A stretch of DNA of 64,000 nucleotides, from assembly GCA_945862165.1 (NCBI GenBank), contig CAMAXI010000005.1, positions 124,001 through 188,000 of the forward strand, written 5' to 3'. Positions within the stretch are counted from its first letter, which is position 1; every line of letters starts with the position of its first letter. Both the position numbers and the translations under genes were made by a program. The notes below the pieces were generated by a model, which saw only the letters and a program-made list of their open reading frames with translations, searched no databases and was not told the origin of the DNA. The stretch is from Chryseobacterium gleum (GTDB lineage Bacteria > Bacteroidota > Bacteroidia > Flavobacteriales_D > Crocinitomicaceae). Positions 44,340-53,262 of this stretch are shown piece by piece.

Positions 44340-45259
44340 TGCCATTGAAACATTCTATTTGGAGGGCACATCTTGCCTTATTATTAGTAAATATGTTATA
44401 CGGAGCTGGTCATATCCTTGCAAAAGGGGTTATGCCAGCTTTTTTAACGCCCACAACTTTTATTTTCTTTCGCATTGCAGGAGCAACCTTACTTTTTTGG
44501 ATTATTAAAGCATTCTTACCCAAAGAACGTATACAACGCAAAGACATAGGACTTTTCATGTTGTGTGCTTTGTTTGGTGTTACAATAAATCAACTCTTTT
44601 TCTTTCATGGTTTAAGTTTATCTTCTTCGATAAATTCTGGAATAATTATGACTACTAATCCAATATTAGTAACCGTTATCGCCTATTTTTTACTCAAAGA
44701 AAAAATTACTACTACAAAAGTTACTGGTATTATTTTAGGGGCAACAGGAGCAATTTTATTGTCTTTAGCTGGGAATACTGGCAAAGGAGATTCTACACTT
44801 GGAGATTTGTTTTTATTTATAAACGCAGCGAGTTATGCTGTTTATTTAGTAATTGCCAAACCATTAATGCAACGATATAGTCCATTTACGGTAATTACCT
44901 ATGTGTTTACTTTTGGATTGTTTTATATGTTAATTTATCCACCAACGTATATCGAAATAGTACAAATAGATTTTAGCGTAATACAACCGGTTATTTGGGT
45001 TAAAATCACATACATTGTTATTGGAGTTACTTTTTTTACTTATCTCTTGACCATGTATGGACTTAAATATGTAGGTCCATCAATTGCCAGTGCATACATC
45101 TATACACAGCCCGTCTTGGTTATGTTGTTTGCCTATCTTTTTTCCTTACTAGGTGTTGCGGATGATTATACCAATACAATTACCGTTGAGAAAATAGGGT
45201 ATATGGTTATGATATTTGTTGGAGTTTGGATTACAGCATATTATGGTAAAAAAAAATAG
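44339..45259 (+). CDS. DMT-superfamily permease (EamA)
   Basis: A 306-residue inner-membrane protein with ten hydrophobic helices in two EamA repeats (first repeat LLVNMLYGAGHILAKGVMPA, second LFLFINAASYAVYLVIAKPL). The GSxxPxxxxxxAxxxLxE-like signature appears as MTTNPILVTVIAYFLLKE and YIYTQPVLVMLFAYLFSL. Members export metabolites or amino acids. The start overlaps the yceI-like stop. The TAG stop lies within the 5' arm of a terminator hairpin. The substrate is unknown. Confidence 0.88.
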   Translation: MPLKHSIWRAHLALLLVNMLYGAGHILAKGVMPAFLTPTTFIFFRIAGATLLFWIIKAFLPKERIQRKDIGLFMLCALFGVTINQLFFFHGLSLSSSINSGIIMTTNPILVTVIAYFLLKEKITTTKVTGIILGATGAILLSLAGNTGKGDSTLGDLFLFINAASYAVYLVIAKPLMQRYSPFTVITYVFTFGLFYMLIYPPTYIEIVQIDFSVIQPVIWVKITYIVIGVTFFTYLLTMYGLKYVGPSIASAYIYTQPVLVMLFAYLFSLLGVADDYTNTITVEKIGYMVMIFVGVWITAYYGKKK

Positions 45260-45281
45260 GAACGAATTTTCGCTCCTATTT
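45254..45281. terminator. bidirectional terminator between the EamA and PorP/SprF genes
   Basis: Inverted repeat AAATAGGA-a-CGAA-TT-TTCG-c-TCCTATTT, one mismatch in the stem, preceded by an A-run and followed by T-rich sequence. It sits between convergent genes and includes the stop codon of the EamA gene. Confidence 0.8.
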
Positions 45282-45313
45282 ATATATAATTTTTCTTAAC
45301 GTATCCTCATTTA

Positions 45314-46342
45314 TTAATCGTACTTCAATTTTCCTTTCATTTTCTTGAAAATCTTGATTTTAGGAAGATTGATTTTGATTGTTTTCTTCTTCTTCATTTC
45401 CCCGTTTGTTTTTGTAAACTTACGGTATGTAAAAGGGTTTTCAGGAATAGTACGCGCATATCCGATTGACAACTCATGGTTTGACCCTGTATTAAAGTGT
45501 TTCGTTAATGCAGCATTGTTATACGTATATACAAATCTCCACCCTAAATCTAAAAATATACCTGCGCTCGCTACGATTGTATTATCAGTTCTGTATCCAG
45601 CTCCTAACCAAATCAACTGATTCAATAAAAAGTTCATATCAGCACTTACATTTAAAGGTGCTCCAACGATGCTTCGAATAGATACTGTTGGGTAGAAAAC
45701 ATAGAATCCATTATCCCAACGGAATTTATAACCCGTAGAAATAAATAAGTTATTACTTTTTAAATCTAAAATACTGTGTTTTCTAGTATCTATTGCAGAG
45801 GTTGGAAGTCTGTTACCCATTAGTCCAGGTAGACTAACATTAAGATCAAAATCTGGCGTTACCATCGCAAATCCAAAACCTAAATTAACCCCAAATTTAT
45901 TAATTCCAGGTTGTGTTAATGTTGGATCGTCTAATTGTTTGTAATATAAATTTGTAGCATTTAAAGTATTCTGCGTAAATCCTAATCGGAATCCATACGA
46001 AAAAGACATTCCTCCATTACTGCGTGTAAAATGTTTATATGCAAAATTTCCTGCAACCTCCATTTGATTATATCCGCTGAAATTATCATTAACAGCAAAA
46101 CCAGAAAACCCTAAATGTGGACGATAATTATAGTGCGATACAACTGCAAAATTATTCGCAGAGTTATCTTGACTCGTATAATCATAATGCGCAAGGAAAA
46201 CAGTACCAAATTTAGTAAACACATCCATGTTAGCAGGATTTAAAAATCCTGGATTTAACATATATTGATTATAGAATTGACGGGTTTGAGAAAAACCGAC
46301 GAAACTAGTCAACAGAAAAAGTACGACACCAAAAAATTTCAT
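45314..46342 (-). CDS. PorP/SprF-family type IX secretion outer-membrane protein
   Basis: A 342-residue beta-barrel protein with a signal peptide (ending FVGFSQ) and the PorP/SprF opening QFYNQYMLNPGFLNPANM, then YRPHLGFSGFAVNDNFSGYNQ. Members anchor T9SS substrates or the secretion machine; each is often encoded next to its own type B (CHU_C) substrate. A 128-residue protein with just such a domain is encoded immediately upstream with a four-base overlap. The C terminus is unusually basic (KKKKTIKINLPKIKIFKKMK), not part of the barrel. Confidence 0.9.
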   Translation of the reverse strand: MKFFGVVLFLLTSFVGFSQTRQFYNQYMLNPGFLNPANMDVFTKFGTVFLAHYDYTSQDNSANNFAVVSHYNYRPHLGFSGFAVNDNFSGYNQMEVAGNFAYKHFTRSNGGMSFSYGFRLGFTQNTLNATNLYYKQLDDPTLTQPGINKFGVNLGFGFAMVTPDFDLNVSLPGLMGNRLPTSAIDTRKHSILDLKSNNLFISTGYKFRWDNGFYVFYPTVSIRSIVGAPLNVSADMNFLLNQLIWLGAGYRTDNTIVASAGIFLDLGWRFVYTYNNAALTKHFNTGSNHELSIGYARTIPENPFTYRKFTKTNGEMKKKKTIKINLPKIKIFKKMKGKLKYD

Positions 46343-46725
46343 CGTTTCAAAATTATTTTTCCATTAATATAGGTTGGCTTGTCTTCGAATTTATACTCTA
46401 ATTGGAAGAAGTACGCTCCCTCTGGTAAATTTTTCCCAAAAACACACAAGGGTTGGTTACACAATCCTATAAATGTTTTGTTTTCCCCATCATTTGGATT
46501 ATTGGAATAAGGTGAAGCATAAAAGACTAGATCTCCCCAACGATTAAAAACAGAAAATTTGTTATCTCGGTATTTTTCTAAATTTTCAATGATATAGCAA
46601 TCATTGATAGAATCACCATTTGGACTAAAATAATTGTAGCTTAGTGTATCCATGAAATCACTTGCTTTACAAGAGAAAACAGGTGCGAGAACTACAAAAA
46701 ATATAAAAAGTATGCTTACTTTCAT
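46339..46725 (-). CDS. minimal secreted protein consisting of a T9SS type B sorting domain
   Basis: A 128-residue protein; the start at 46725 gives a signal peptide (MKVSILFIFFVVLAPVFSC). The frame is open further upstream but those codons lack a plausible start context. Nearly all of the mature part is the gliding-motility-associated C-terminal domain (CHU_C type): FSPNGDSINDCYIIENLEKY, FSVFNRWGDLVFY, then GAYFFQLEY and the closing GKIILKR. There is no cargo domain. It overlaps the PorP/SprF gene by four bases. It may serve as a surface anchor or chaperone-like partner for that barrel. Confidence 0.8.
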   Translation of the reverse strand: MKVSILFIFFVVLAPVFSCKASDFMDTLSYNYFSPNGDSINDCYIIENLEKYRDNKFSVFNRWGDLVFYASPYSNNPNDGENKTFIGLCNQPLCVFGKNLPEGAYFFQLEYKFEDKPTYINGKIILKR

Positions 46726-46812
46726 TTGGAGCAAGAAATATTTGGTCACAAAGTTGTGTTTTTTTTTTTTGTTATCCAATGAAATTGCCATAAAGTATAC
46801 TTTCAAATGCAT

Positions 46813-46843
46813 AAAAAAAGGTTGTTCTATCAAAAGAACAACC
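46813..46843 (-). terminator. intrinsic terminator of the cyclophilin gene
   Basis: Perfect 9-bp stem GGTTGTTCT / AGAACAACC with a 6-base loop. Read on the minus strand it is followed by seven T, a standard intrinsic terminator 28 bases past the cyclophilin stop. Confidence 0.8.
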
Positions 46844-46870
46844 CTACTATGCTTATTCTAAGATTAAAAA

Positions 46871-47305
46871 TTATTTTTCTATTATTTCAATAGCTGTAAT
46901 TTTATCACCTTCTTTGATTTGGTCGATTACTTCCAAACCTTCATATACTTTTCCAAAACACGTATGGTTTCTATCTAAATGGGAAGTTTGTCTTCTGCTA
47001 TGACAAACAAAAAATTGAGATCCTCCTGTATTTCTTCCAGCATGTGCCATGGATAATACACCACGATCATGGTATTGATTATCTCCTGTTAATTCACAGT
47101 CAATTTTATATCCAGGACCACCAACCCCTGTTCCTTTTGGGCAACCACCTTGTATAACGAAATCTGGAATCACACGGTGAAATGTTAATCCGTTGTAAAA
47201 ACCTTCTTTTGCTAATTTCACAAAGTTAGCAACCGTTTTTGGTGCATCATTTTCATAAAAAGATACTTTCATATCTCCTTTTACTGTTTTAATTATTGCT
47301 TCCAT
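46871..47305 (-). CDS. peptidyl-prolyl cis-trans isomerase, cyclophilin type
   Basis: A 144-residue cytoplasmic cyclophilin that speeds proline isomerisation during folding. The ATG at 47305 is chosen because [20 protein letters not shown] is a normal beginning and a promoter box lies 18 bases upstream, whereas the longer open frame reads through that promoter. The active-site motifs are [13 protein letters not shown] and GSQFFVCHS, with [12 protein letters not shown]. It is divergent from bshC. No signal peptide is present, so it acts in the cytoplasm. Confidence 0.93.
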   Translation of the reverse strand: MEAIIKTVKGDMKVSFYENDAPKTVANFVKLAKEGFYNGLTFHRVIPDFVIQGGCPKGTGVGGPGYKIDCELTGDNQYHDRGVLSMAHAGRNTGGSQFFVCHSRRQTSHLDRNHTCFGKVYEGLEVIDQIKEGDKITAIEIIEK

Positions 47306-47322
47306 AGTAATATTTTGAATTG

Positions 47323-47330
47323 CAAAGTTA
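47323..47330 (-). promoter_or_regulatory. putative -7 box (TAACTTTG) for the cyclophilin gene
   Basis: On the minus strand TAACTTTG fits TAnnTTTG and ends 17 bases before the start at 47305. It is 17 bases from the oppositely oriented box for bshC, forming a compact divergent promoter. Confidence 0.45.
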
Positions 47331-47347
47331 CGTTTTTTAATTTTCTG

Positions 47348-47355
47348 TACATTTG
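47348..47355 (+). promoter_or_regulatory. putative -7 box (TACATTTG) for bshC
   Basis: TACATTTG fits TAnnTTTG and ends 4 bases before the bshC ATG at 47360. Transcription starting at the usual distance would begin at or just before the A of the start codon, implying a leaderless mRNA. Confidence 0.45.
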
Positions 47356-47359
47356 TTCT

Positions 47360-48913
47360 ATGCAAAAACATACCATACATCGTGAAAAAACACACCAATT
47401 TTCACGGTTATCAACGAAATTAACCTACCAACAGGAGGATCTGACAGCATTGCTTACGGCACCTTTTTCCTTGGAGAATTTGGGGTTACAAATGCATAGA
47501 AAACAAGCAAACTATTCCATACACAACCGACAAGTGCTTGTACGTGAGTTAAAAAAACAATTTACAAACCTAGCTGAAGAGTCTCCTGTTTTTAGAAATA
47601 TTCAAAAATTAGAAAGCGAAAATACATTTACAATAACGACAGGTCATCAATTAAATATAGGTACTGGTCCTGCTTATGTCATTTATAAAATCATTCACTG
47701 TATCCGTTTAACGGAAGAGTTAAAAAAAGCCTATCCTACTTTTGATTTTGTCCCTGTATTTTGGTTGGCAACGGAAGACCATGATATCGAAGAAGTAAAT
47801 CACACGACAATTTTTGCTAAAAAAATTAGTTGGAATGAAAATCAAGGAGGGGCAGTTGGCAAGTACAATTTACATCATTGGGAAGAAATGAAGGCTGAAA
47901 TAGCTGCTTTTTTTCAAAATTATCCAGAAAGTGAAATTCACCAATTGCTTCAAAAATATACAGGAAAAAATGTTGCGGATGCTACCCAACAATTCTACCA
48001 TGCCTTATTTGAAAAAGAGGGTGTAATTGTCCTGGAACCAAATGTCCAAGGCTTAAAAGCCTTGTTTTTAGAAACCATGCAACGGGAAGTACAAACACCT
48101 TTTGTGGAAGCAAGTGTGCATACAGCAAATCAAACCATTGAACAATTAGGTTTTTCGCAACAAGCATTTGCACGTCCTATTAATTTATTTCGTTTGTCGG
48201 AAGGTAAACGGGAACGCTTGTTGGAAGTAAATAATCCAGAAGTATTAAAAGAAATGCTAGAAAATCCAGATCATTTCTCCCCAAATGTACTGTTAAGACC
48301 AGCTTTTCAAGAAACGATACTTCCAAATTTAGTATACGTAGGCGGTGGTGGAGAAATCAGTTACTGGATCCAGCAAAAAGGAATTTTTGAAACAATTGGG
48401 TTAGAATTTCCATTGTTAAGTGTTCGTAATTCTATTCAAATAGTAGAAGCTTCGCAGCTAAAAAAATGGGAGAAATTAGGTTTTAGTTGGGAAGATATTT
48501 TCACTCCTTTACAAGAGCTTCAGCGTCAATTTATCCAAGCGAATTCTGGAGAAGCATTAAATTTTACATCATTAGATCTTGCGGTAGAAAAATTACACGG
48601 AGTATTACATGATCACGCATCGCTTTTTGATCAAAACACGGAAAAATATGTCGATGCAGAATCTACCAAAATAACAAAGCAATTGGAGGCGATTAAAGCA
48701 AAATTTATCAAACAACGAAAAAGTCAATTAGACCTTGCAATGAAGCAATTGGAAGATTTAAAAGCAAAGATGTTACCAAATAATGCTTTGCAAGAACGTA
48801 CCGAAAGTTTTTTCAGTTTTTGTAAAGATGGTGCTATCCAATCAAAAATTCAACTACTAAAAAGTGTTATGGACCCCTTTGAAAATGATTTGATTGTGTT
48901 ACTTTTAGACTAA
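47360..48913 (+). CDS. bshC: bacillithiol biosynthesis cysteine-adding enzyme BshC
   Basis: Putative ligase for the last step of bacillithiol synthesis, adding cysteine to glucosaminyl-malate. 517 residues from the ATG at 47360 ([15 protein letters not shown]), preferred over an in-frame ATG at 47315 because that would place the promoter inside the gene. Family signatures are [38 protein letters not shown] and [23 protein letters not shown]-terminal coiled-coil (about 420-480) completes the family layout. The other bsh genes are not in the window. The presence of BshC is consistent with a Bacteroidota low-molecular-weight thiol. Confidence 0.93.
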   Translation: MQKHTIHREKTHQFSRLSTKLTYQQEDLTALLTAPFSLENLGLQMHRKQANYSIHNRQVLVRELKKQFTNLAEESPVFRNIQKLESENTFTITTGHQLNIGTGPAYVIYKIIHCIRLTEELKKAYPTFDFVPVFWLATEDHDIEEVNHTTIFAKKISWNENQGGAVGKYNLHHWEEMKAEIAAFFQNYPESEIHQLLQKYTGKNVADATQQFYHALFEKEGVIVLEPNVQGLKALFLETMQREVQTPFVEASVHTANQTIEQLGFSQQAFARPINLFRLSEGKRERLLEVNNPEVLKEMLENPDHFSPNVLLRPAFQETILPNLVYVGGGGEISYWIQQKGIFETIGLEFPLLSVRNSIQIVEASQLKKWEKLGFSWEDIFTPLQELQRQFIQANSGEALNFTSLDLAVEKLHGVLHDHASLFDQNTEKYVDAESTKITKQLEAIKAKFIKQRKSQLDLAMKQLEDLKAKMLPNNALQERTESFFSFCKDGAIQSKIQLLKSVMDPFENDLIVLLLD

Positions 48914-48952
48914 AATATACGAAAACCACGTTTTTTACGTTCTCCTTTACTT

Positions 48953-51547
48953 ATGCGTTTTTTCTTTGTTTCACTCTTCGTTTTTTTAGCTTATTCCATA
49001 TCCGCACAGGTAAATGGAATCGTGGAGGGTACGTGTGTAGAAAAAAGAGACAAAGCATTGGAAAATGTAAAAGTCCGATACAACAATCAATATTTTTATA
49101 CAGATTCTTTAGGGCATTTTGAGTTTTTTGCACCTGTTGACCAAGAAATTACGCTTATTTTTTCCTATGATTCTATCAGTATAAATAAATCCATTTTTGT
49201 TTCCCCTAAACAACGTACACAAGTTGGAAAAATCAAATTTCCAATTACAGTAATGAATTCAGTTTTTTTAAAATCGGATAAAGGGGATAATAATATCTTC
49301 AAATTACCTTCTTTAGATTTGCAGAAAATTGCTTCGAATTCGGTAGAAAGAACCTTAATCTATTCGACTGCTGCAAGTTCTAATAACGAGTTGACTTCCA
49401 ATTATAACGTACGAGGGGGTAGTTACGATGAAAACTTGGTGTATGTAAATGGGTTTTTAATCAATCGTCCTTTTTTAACGCGTTCTGGGCAACAAGAGGG
49501 CTTGAGTTTTTTATACTCCTCCTTGGTGAAGGATATTCGATTTAGTGGAGGAGGGTTTGATGCAAAATACGGCGATAAATTAAGTTCCGTATTAGATATA
49601 ACCTACATCACACCAGATTCCACGAATGCTTCGGTAATGATGTCGTTAATGGGTGTTGAAGCCCATGTAGCCCAAAAAGTTAATACTAAATTCAATTATT
49701 TGGTTGGAGCACGTTATCGCGCGAATGGTTATTTATTAAATGCTTTGCCAACGCAAGGTTCGTATAACCCTGTTTTTTATGATGGGCAATTTCTTCTAAA
49801 TTATGCGATTACTCCAAAACTTATCTGGAGTACTTTGGGACACCTTTCGTCCAATAATTACCGTTTTGCACCAACAACCCAAGAAACCGATTTTGGAACA
49901 GTCAATGAAGCGTATCGTTTAAAGATTTATTTTGATGGACAGGAACAAACAAAGTTTGAAACTATGACAGGTGGGACAGCACTGAAATATAAACCCAATG
50001 ATAAAACAAATTTAGATTTTTACGCGAGTGTCTTTCAAACGAATGAGAAAGAATATTTTGATGTACAAGGACAATATTATATCAATTTATTAGAGACAAA
50101 CCCAGGTAAAAAGAACTTTGGAGATTCGATAGCATCCATCGGGGTTGGAAGTTATCTTACGCATGCACGTAATAATTTACAAGCAACGATTGTAAATTTA
50201 TATCATAATGGTGCACATCAATTGACGGATAAACAACGCTTATTATGGGGTGTAAATTACCAAAAAGATGTTTTCAAAGATGTTTTGAGTGAATGGAAAA
50301 ATGTCGATTCTGCGGGATACACGATTCCAAACACGAAAAATCCAGATTTTAATTTGTCGTATGCACTAAAAAGTAAATTAGCCTTACAAACACAACGAAT
50401 CAGTGGATTTTTACAACATAGTTTCGAATGGGGCAAGACAAACACCAATTTTCCGGTGAAAGCAAGCTGTTTTATCAAAGATTCGCTAGGTAAAAAGACC
50501 TTTATTACGCTTAGAGATACCCTGACAGCTGCGTCCCGTCGTTTTTTGTTGACAAGCGGTGTACGTTTTGGTTATACGGAAGTTAATCAAGAACAATATG
50601 TTACTCCGCGCGTTTCCTTGATCTTTTTTCCAAGAACGTATTTCTACTCCAATAATAAAGTGATGCGTCGTAATGCGCAAGTTCGTTTGGCTGCTGGCTT
50701 ATATTATCAACCACCATTTTATCGAGAGTTTAGAACCCTTGATGGACAGTTAAATTTGCAAGTAGTTTCTCAAAAATCTGCGCACATCATTACCGGTTAT
50801 GATTTTAATTTTTCCATGTGGAATAGAAAGACACCTTTCAAATTTGCAATGGAAGCATATTACAAATATTTCTGGAATGTAAACCCCTATGAAATAGATA
50901 ATGTTCGAACAAGATATTATGCTAATAATGATGCTGTAGCTTATGCCTATGGTGCGGATATAAATATCCATGGTGAATTTATTGAGGGAGTGCAATCCTT
51001 TTTTAAAATAGGTTACCTTAAAACGATGGAGAATCTCTTACGCGATGCATATACGGTTTACCGCAATAAAAATGGGGAAACAATTATTCCAGGATATACG
51101 ATAGATGAAAAGAAAGTGGATAGTACGGTGTATTATCCTGGATATATTCCGAGACCTACCGATCAACGGATTAACTTTGCGATTTTATTTCAAGATAAAA
51201 TGCCTTCATATGAGATGTTAACCGCCCAAATGGGATTTAATTTTGGGACTAGTTTGCCGTATGGTCCACCAGATTTTCAACGCTATAAAGATACCCTACG
51301 GCAGAAATTCTATGCACGAGTAGATTTAGGACTTTCGTACGATTTATTACAAAAAACACATGTACTAAAAATCAAGACGAAACATGGTTTTTCAGATGCG
51401 ATTTTATCGCTGGAGGTATTTAATCTATTAGGAATTAACAATGTGCTTTCTCAGCAGTGGGTGCAAGATGTTACCGGTAAAACCTATGCCATTCCAAACT
51501 ACTTAACCCAAAGACGTTTCAATCTGAAATTGATTTTGAGAATGTAA
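48953..51547 (+). CDS. TonB-dependent receptor plug-domain protein
   Basis: An 864-residue outer-membrane protein. A signal peptide (ending SISAQ) is followed by a carboxypeptidase-regulatory-like domain (about 22-105, ENVKVRYNNQYFYTDSLGHF), then a plug (YNVRGGSYDENLVYVNGFLI, FGGxF-like SGGGFDAKYGDKLSSVLDI) and a beta-barrel to the C terminus (RRFNLKLILRM). It is more distant from the two receptors at 14 and 30 kb than they are from each other. It has no lipoprotein partner and stands alone between bshC and the SpeA-like gene. The substrate is unknown. Confidence 0.87.
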   Translation: MRFFFVSLFVFLAYSISAQVNGIVEGTCVEKRDKALENVKVRYNNQYFYTDSLGHFEFFAPVDQEITLIFSYDSISINKSIFVSPKQRTQVGKIKFPITVMNSVFLKSDKGDNNIFKLPSLDLQKIASNSVERTLIYSTAASSNNELTSNYNVRGGSYDENLVYVNGFLINRPFLTRSGQQEGLSFLYSSLVKDIRFSGGGFDAKYGDKLSSVLDITYITPDSTNASVMMSLMGVEAHVAQKVNTKFNYLVGARYRANGYLLNALPTQGSYNPVFYDGQFLLNYAITPKLIWSTLGHLSSNNYRFAPTTQETDFGTVNEAYRLKIYFDGQEQTKFETMTGGTALKYKPNDKTNLDFYASVFQTNEKEYFDVQGQYYINLLETNPGKKNFGDSIASIGVGSYLTHARNNLQATIVNLYHNGAHQLTDKQRLLWGVNYQKDVFKDVLSEWKNVDSAGYTIPNTKNPDFNLSYALKSKLALQTQRISGFLQHSFEWGKTNTNFPVKASCFIKDSLGKKTFITLRDTLTAASRRFLLTSGVRFGYTEVNQEQYVTPRVSLIFFPRTYFYSNNKVMRRNAQVRLAAGLYYQPPFYREFRTLDGQLNLQVVSQKSAHIITGYDFNFSMWNRKTPFKFAMEAYYKYFWNVNPYEIDNVRTRYYANNDAVAYAYGADINIHGEFIEGVQSFFKIGYLKTMENLLRDAYTVYRNKNGETIIPGYTIDEKKVDSTVYYPGYIPRPTDQRINFAILFQDKMPSYEMLTAQMGFNFGTSLPYGPPDFQRYKDTLRQKFYARVDLGLSYDLLQKTHVLKIKTKHGFSDAILSLEVFNLLGINNVLSQQWVQDVTGKTYAIPNYLTQRRFNLKLILRM

Positions 51548-51616
51548 TCAAAAATTAATCTGATTCACTAGGCGATTTCAATAATTTACGGCAAATTTGC
51601 ACCATATTATTGGCCC

Positions 51617-53017
51617 ATGAGAACGAAATACATTGATTTAATTGATCAAACCTTTGATTTTCCGCAAGATGAATTTAACTTGCAAGACGATCGTTTAATC
51701 TTTCACGGAATTGATTTGATGCGATTAATTGAACAATATGGTACGCCATTGAAATTTAATTACCTACCGCAAATTTCGTATAACATTCAACGGGCAAAAG
51801 GATGGTTCCGTGAGGCAATGAATAATATGGGATACGGTGGAAATTATTATTACTCCTACTGTACTAAAAGTTCGCATTTTTCATTTGTTTTAGATGAGGT
51901 ATTACAAAACGATGTGCACATCGAAACCTCCTCTGCCTTTGATATCGATATCGTTCGAAAATTATACGATACGGAGAAATTAAGTCCTGGGAGATATATT
52001 ATTTGCAATGGCTATAAACCAAAAAAATATATTGACAACATCACGAAATTGATGGCAGAAACGGATTTAAAAGTAATCCCTGTCATTGATAATGTGCAAG
52101 AAGTTACCGATCTTATTGATAGTACAGCAGATTTATCGAAGGACATCCAAATTGGTATTCGTGTAGCTTCGGAGGAAGAACCTAAGTTTGAGTTTTATAC
52201 CTCACGACTAGGTGTGCGTTACCGAGAGATTTTGCCTTTATACAAAACCATTGTGCAGGAAAATCCGCGTGTAAAAATTAAAATGTTACATTTTTTCATT
52301 AACACTGGAATAAACGACACTGCCTATTATTGGAACGAATTAACCAAATTATTACGCGTTTATTGTGATCTAAAAAAGGTATGTCCTGAATTGGATTCGT
52401 TAAACATTGGAGGAGGTTTCCCGATTAAAAAATCCTTACAATTTGATTTTGATTATGCTTACATGGTCAAAGAAATCTTAACACAGGTGAAGCGTGTTTG
52501 TTCGGATAACAACATCCCAGAGCCACACATTTTCACTGAATTTGGTTCGTTTACAGTTGGAGAAAGTGGTGGCGCAATCTTTAATATATTACAACAAAAG
52601 AAACAAAACGATAGAGAGCGTTGGAACATGATAGATTCTTCTTTTATGACCAACCTTCCAGACACTTGGGCAATCAATCAGCGATTTATCATGTTGCCAA
52701 TCAACCGTTGGAACGATGATTACGAACGTGTATTGTTGGGAGGATTAACCTGTGATAGCGACGATTACTATAATTCAGAGCAACATTCAAATGCAATTTA
52801 TCTCCCGAAATTCAGTAAAACGAAACCGCTATATATTGGTTTTTTTAATACTGGGGCTTACCAAGAAACAATTGGTGGTTTTGGTGGATTGAAACATTGT
52901 TTGATACCGGAACCGAAACATGTCTTGATTCGTCGCGATGAAAATGGAAAGATTAAAACAGAACTTTTCTCCGAAGAACAAACTGCTGCTGACTATTTGA
53001 AGATATTAGGGTATTGA
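51617..53017 (+). CDS. speA: arginine decarboxylase-like PLP enzyme (SpeA family)
   Basis: Fold-type III PLP decarboxylase, 466 residues. The PLP lysine is probably K84 in YYSYCTKSSHFSF. SLNIGGGFPI binds the cofactor phosphate, and PHIFTEFGSFTVGESGG carries further active-site residues. The Bacteroidota form of ~465 residues is shorter than the ~630-residue E. coli SpeA and is generally annotated as biosynthetic arginine decarboxylase, giving agmatine for polyamines. Close relatives act on other amino acids (carboxynorspermidine, diaminopimelate), so specificity is inferred. No agmatinase gene follows. The 245-base gap behind it shows no gene. Confidence 0.85.
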   Translation: MRTKYIDLIDQTFDFPQDEFNLQDDRLIFHGIDLMRLIEQYGTPLKFNYLPQISYNIQRAKGWFREAMNNMGYGGNYYYSYCTKSSHFSFVLDEVLQNDVHIETSSAFDIDIVRKLYDTEKLSPGRYIICNGYKPKKYIDNITKLMAETDLKVIPVIDNVQEVTDLIDSTADLSKDIQIGIRVASEEEPKFEFYTSRLGVRYREILPLYKTIVQENPRVKIKMLHFFINTGINDTAYYWNELTKLLRVYCDLKKVCPELDSLNIGGGFPIKKSLQFDFDYAYMVKEILTQVKRVCSDNNIPEPHIFTEFGSFTVGESGGAIFNILQQKKQNDRERWNMIDSSFMTNLPDTWAINQRFIMLPINRWNDDYERVLLGGLTCDSDDYYNSEQHSNAIYLPKFSKTKPLYIGFFNTGAYQETIGGFGGLKHCLIPEPKHVLIRRDENGKIKTELFSEEQTAADYLKILGY

Positions 53018-53235
53018 TTTTTAAAATTTTCACCATTAAGAAGTTTAGAAATTAAGCGAAAATTATTTTAGTTTCATTTTAAGATCCTTGGTCTTTCAAA
53101 AAAATAGATACATAATTTAGATTTCTAAAGAACTCTCAAAGCAAAGCGTCTTAATGAATTCTACCTGTTTATCATCCAATCCAACCTAAACTTCTTAATT
53201 TCTCAATGGTTCAAAAATTTCACATCATATTTTTT

Positions 53236-53243
53236 TAACTTTG
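53236..53243 (+). promoter_or_regulatory. putative -7 box (TAACTTTG) for the aldehyde dehydrogenase gene
   Basis: TAACTTTG fits TAnnTTTG and ends 19 bases before the ATG at 53263. No -33 box was found at standard spacing. Confidence 0.45.
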
Positions 53244-53262
53244 TACAACTTATTTTACCATC

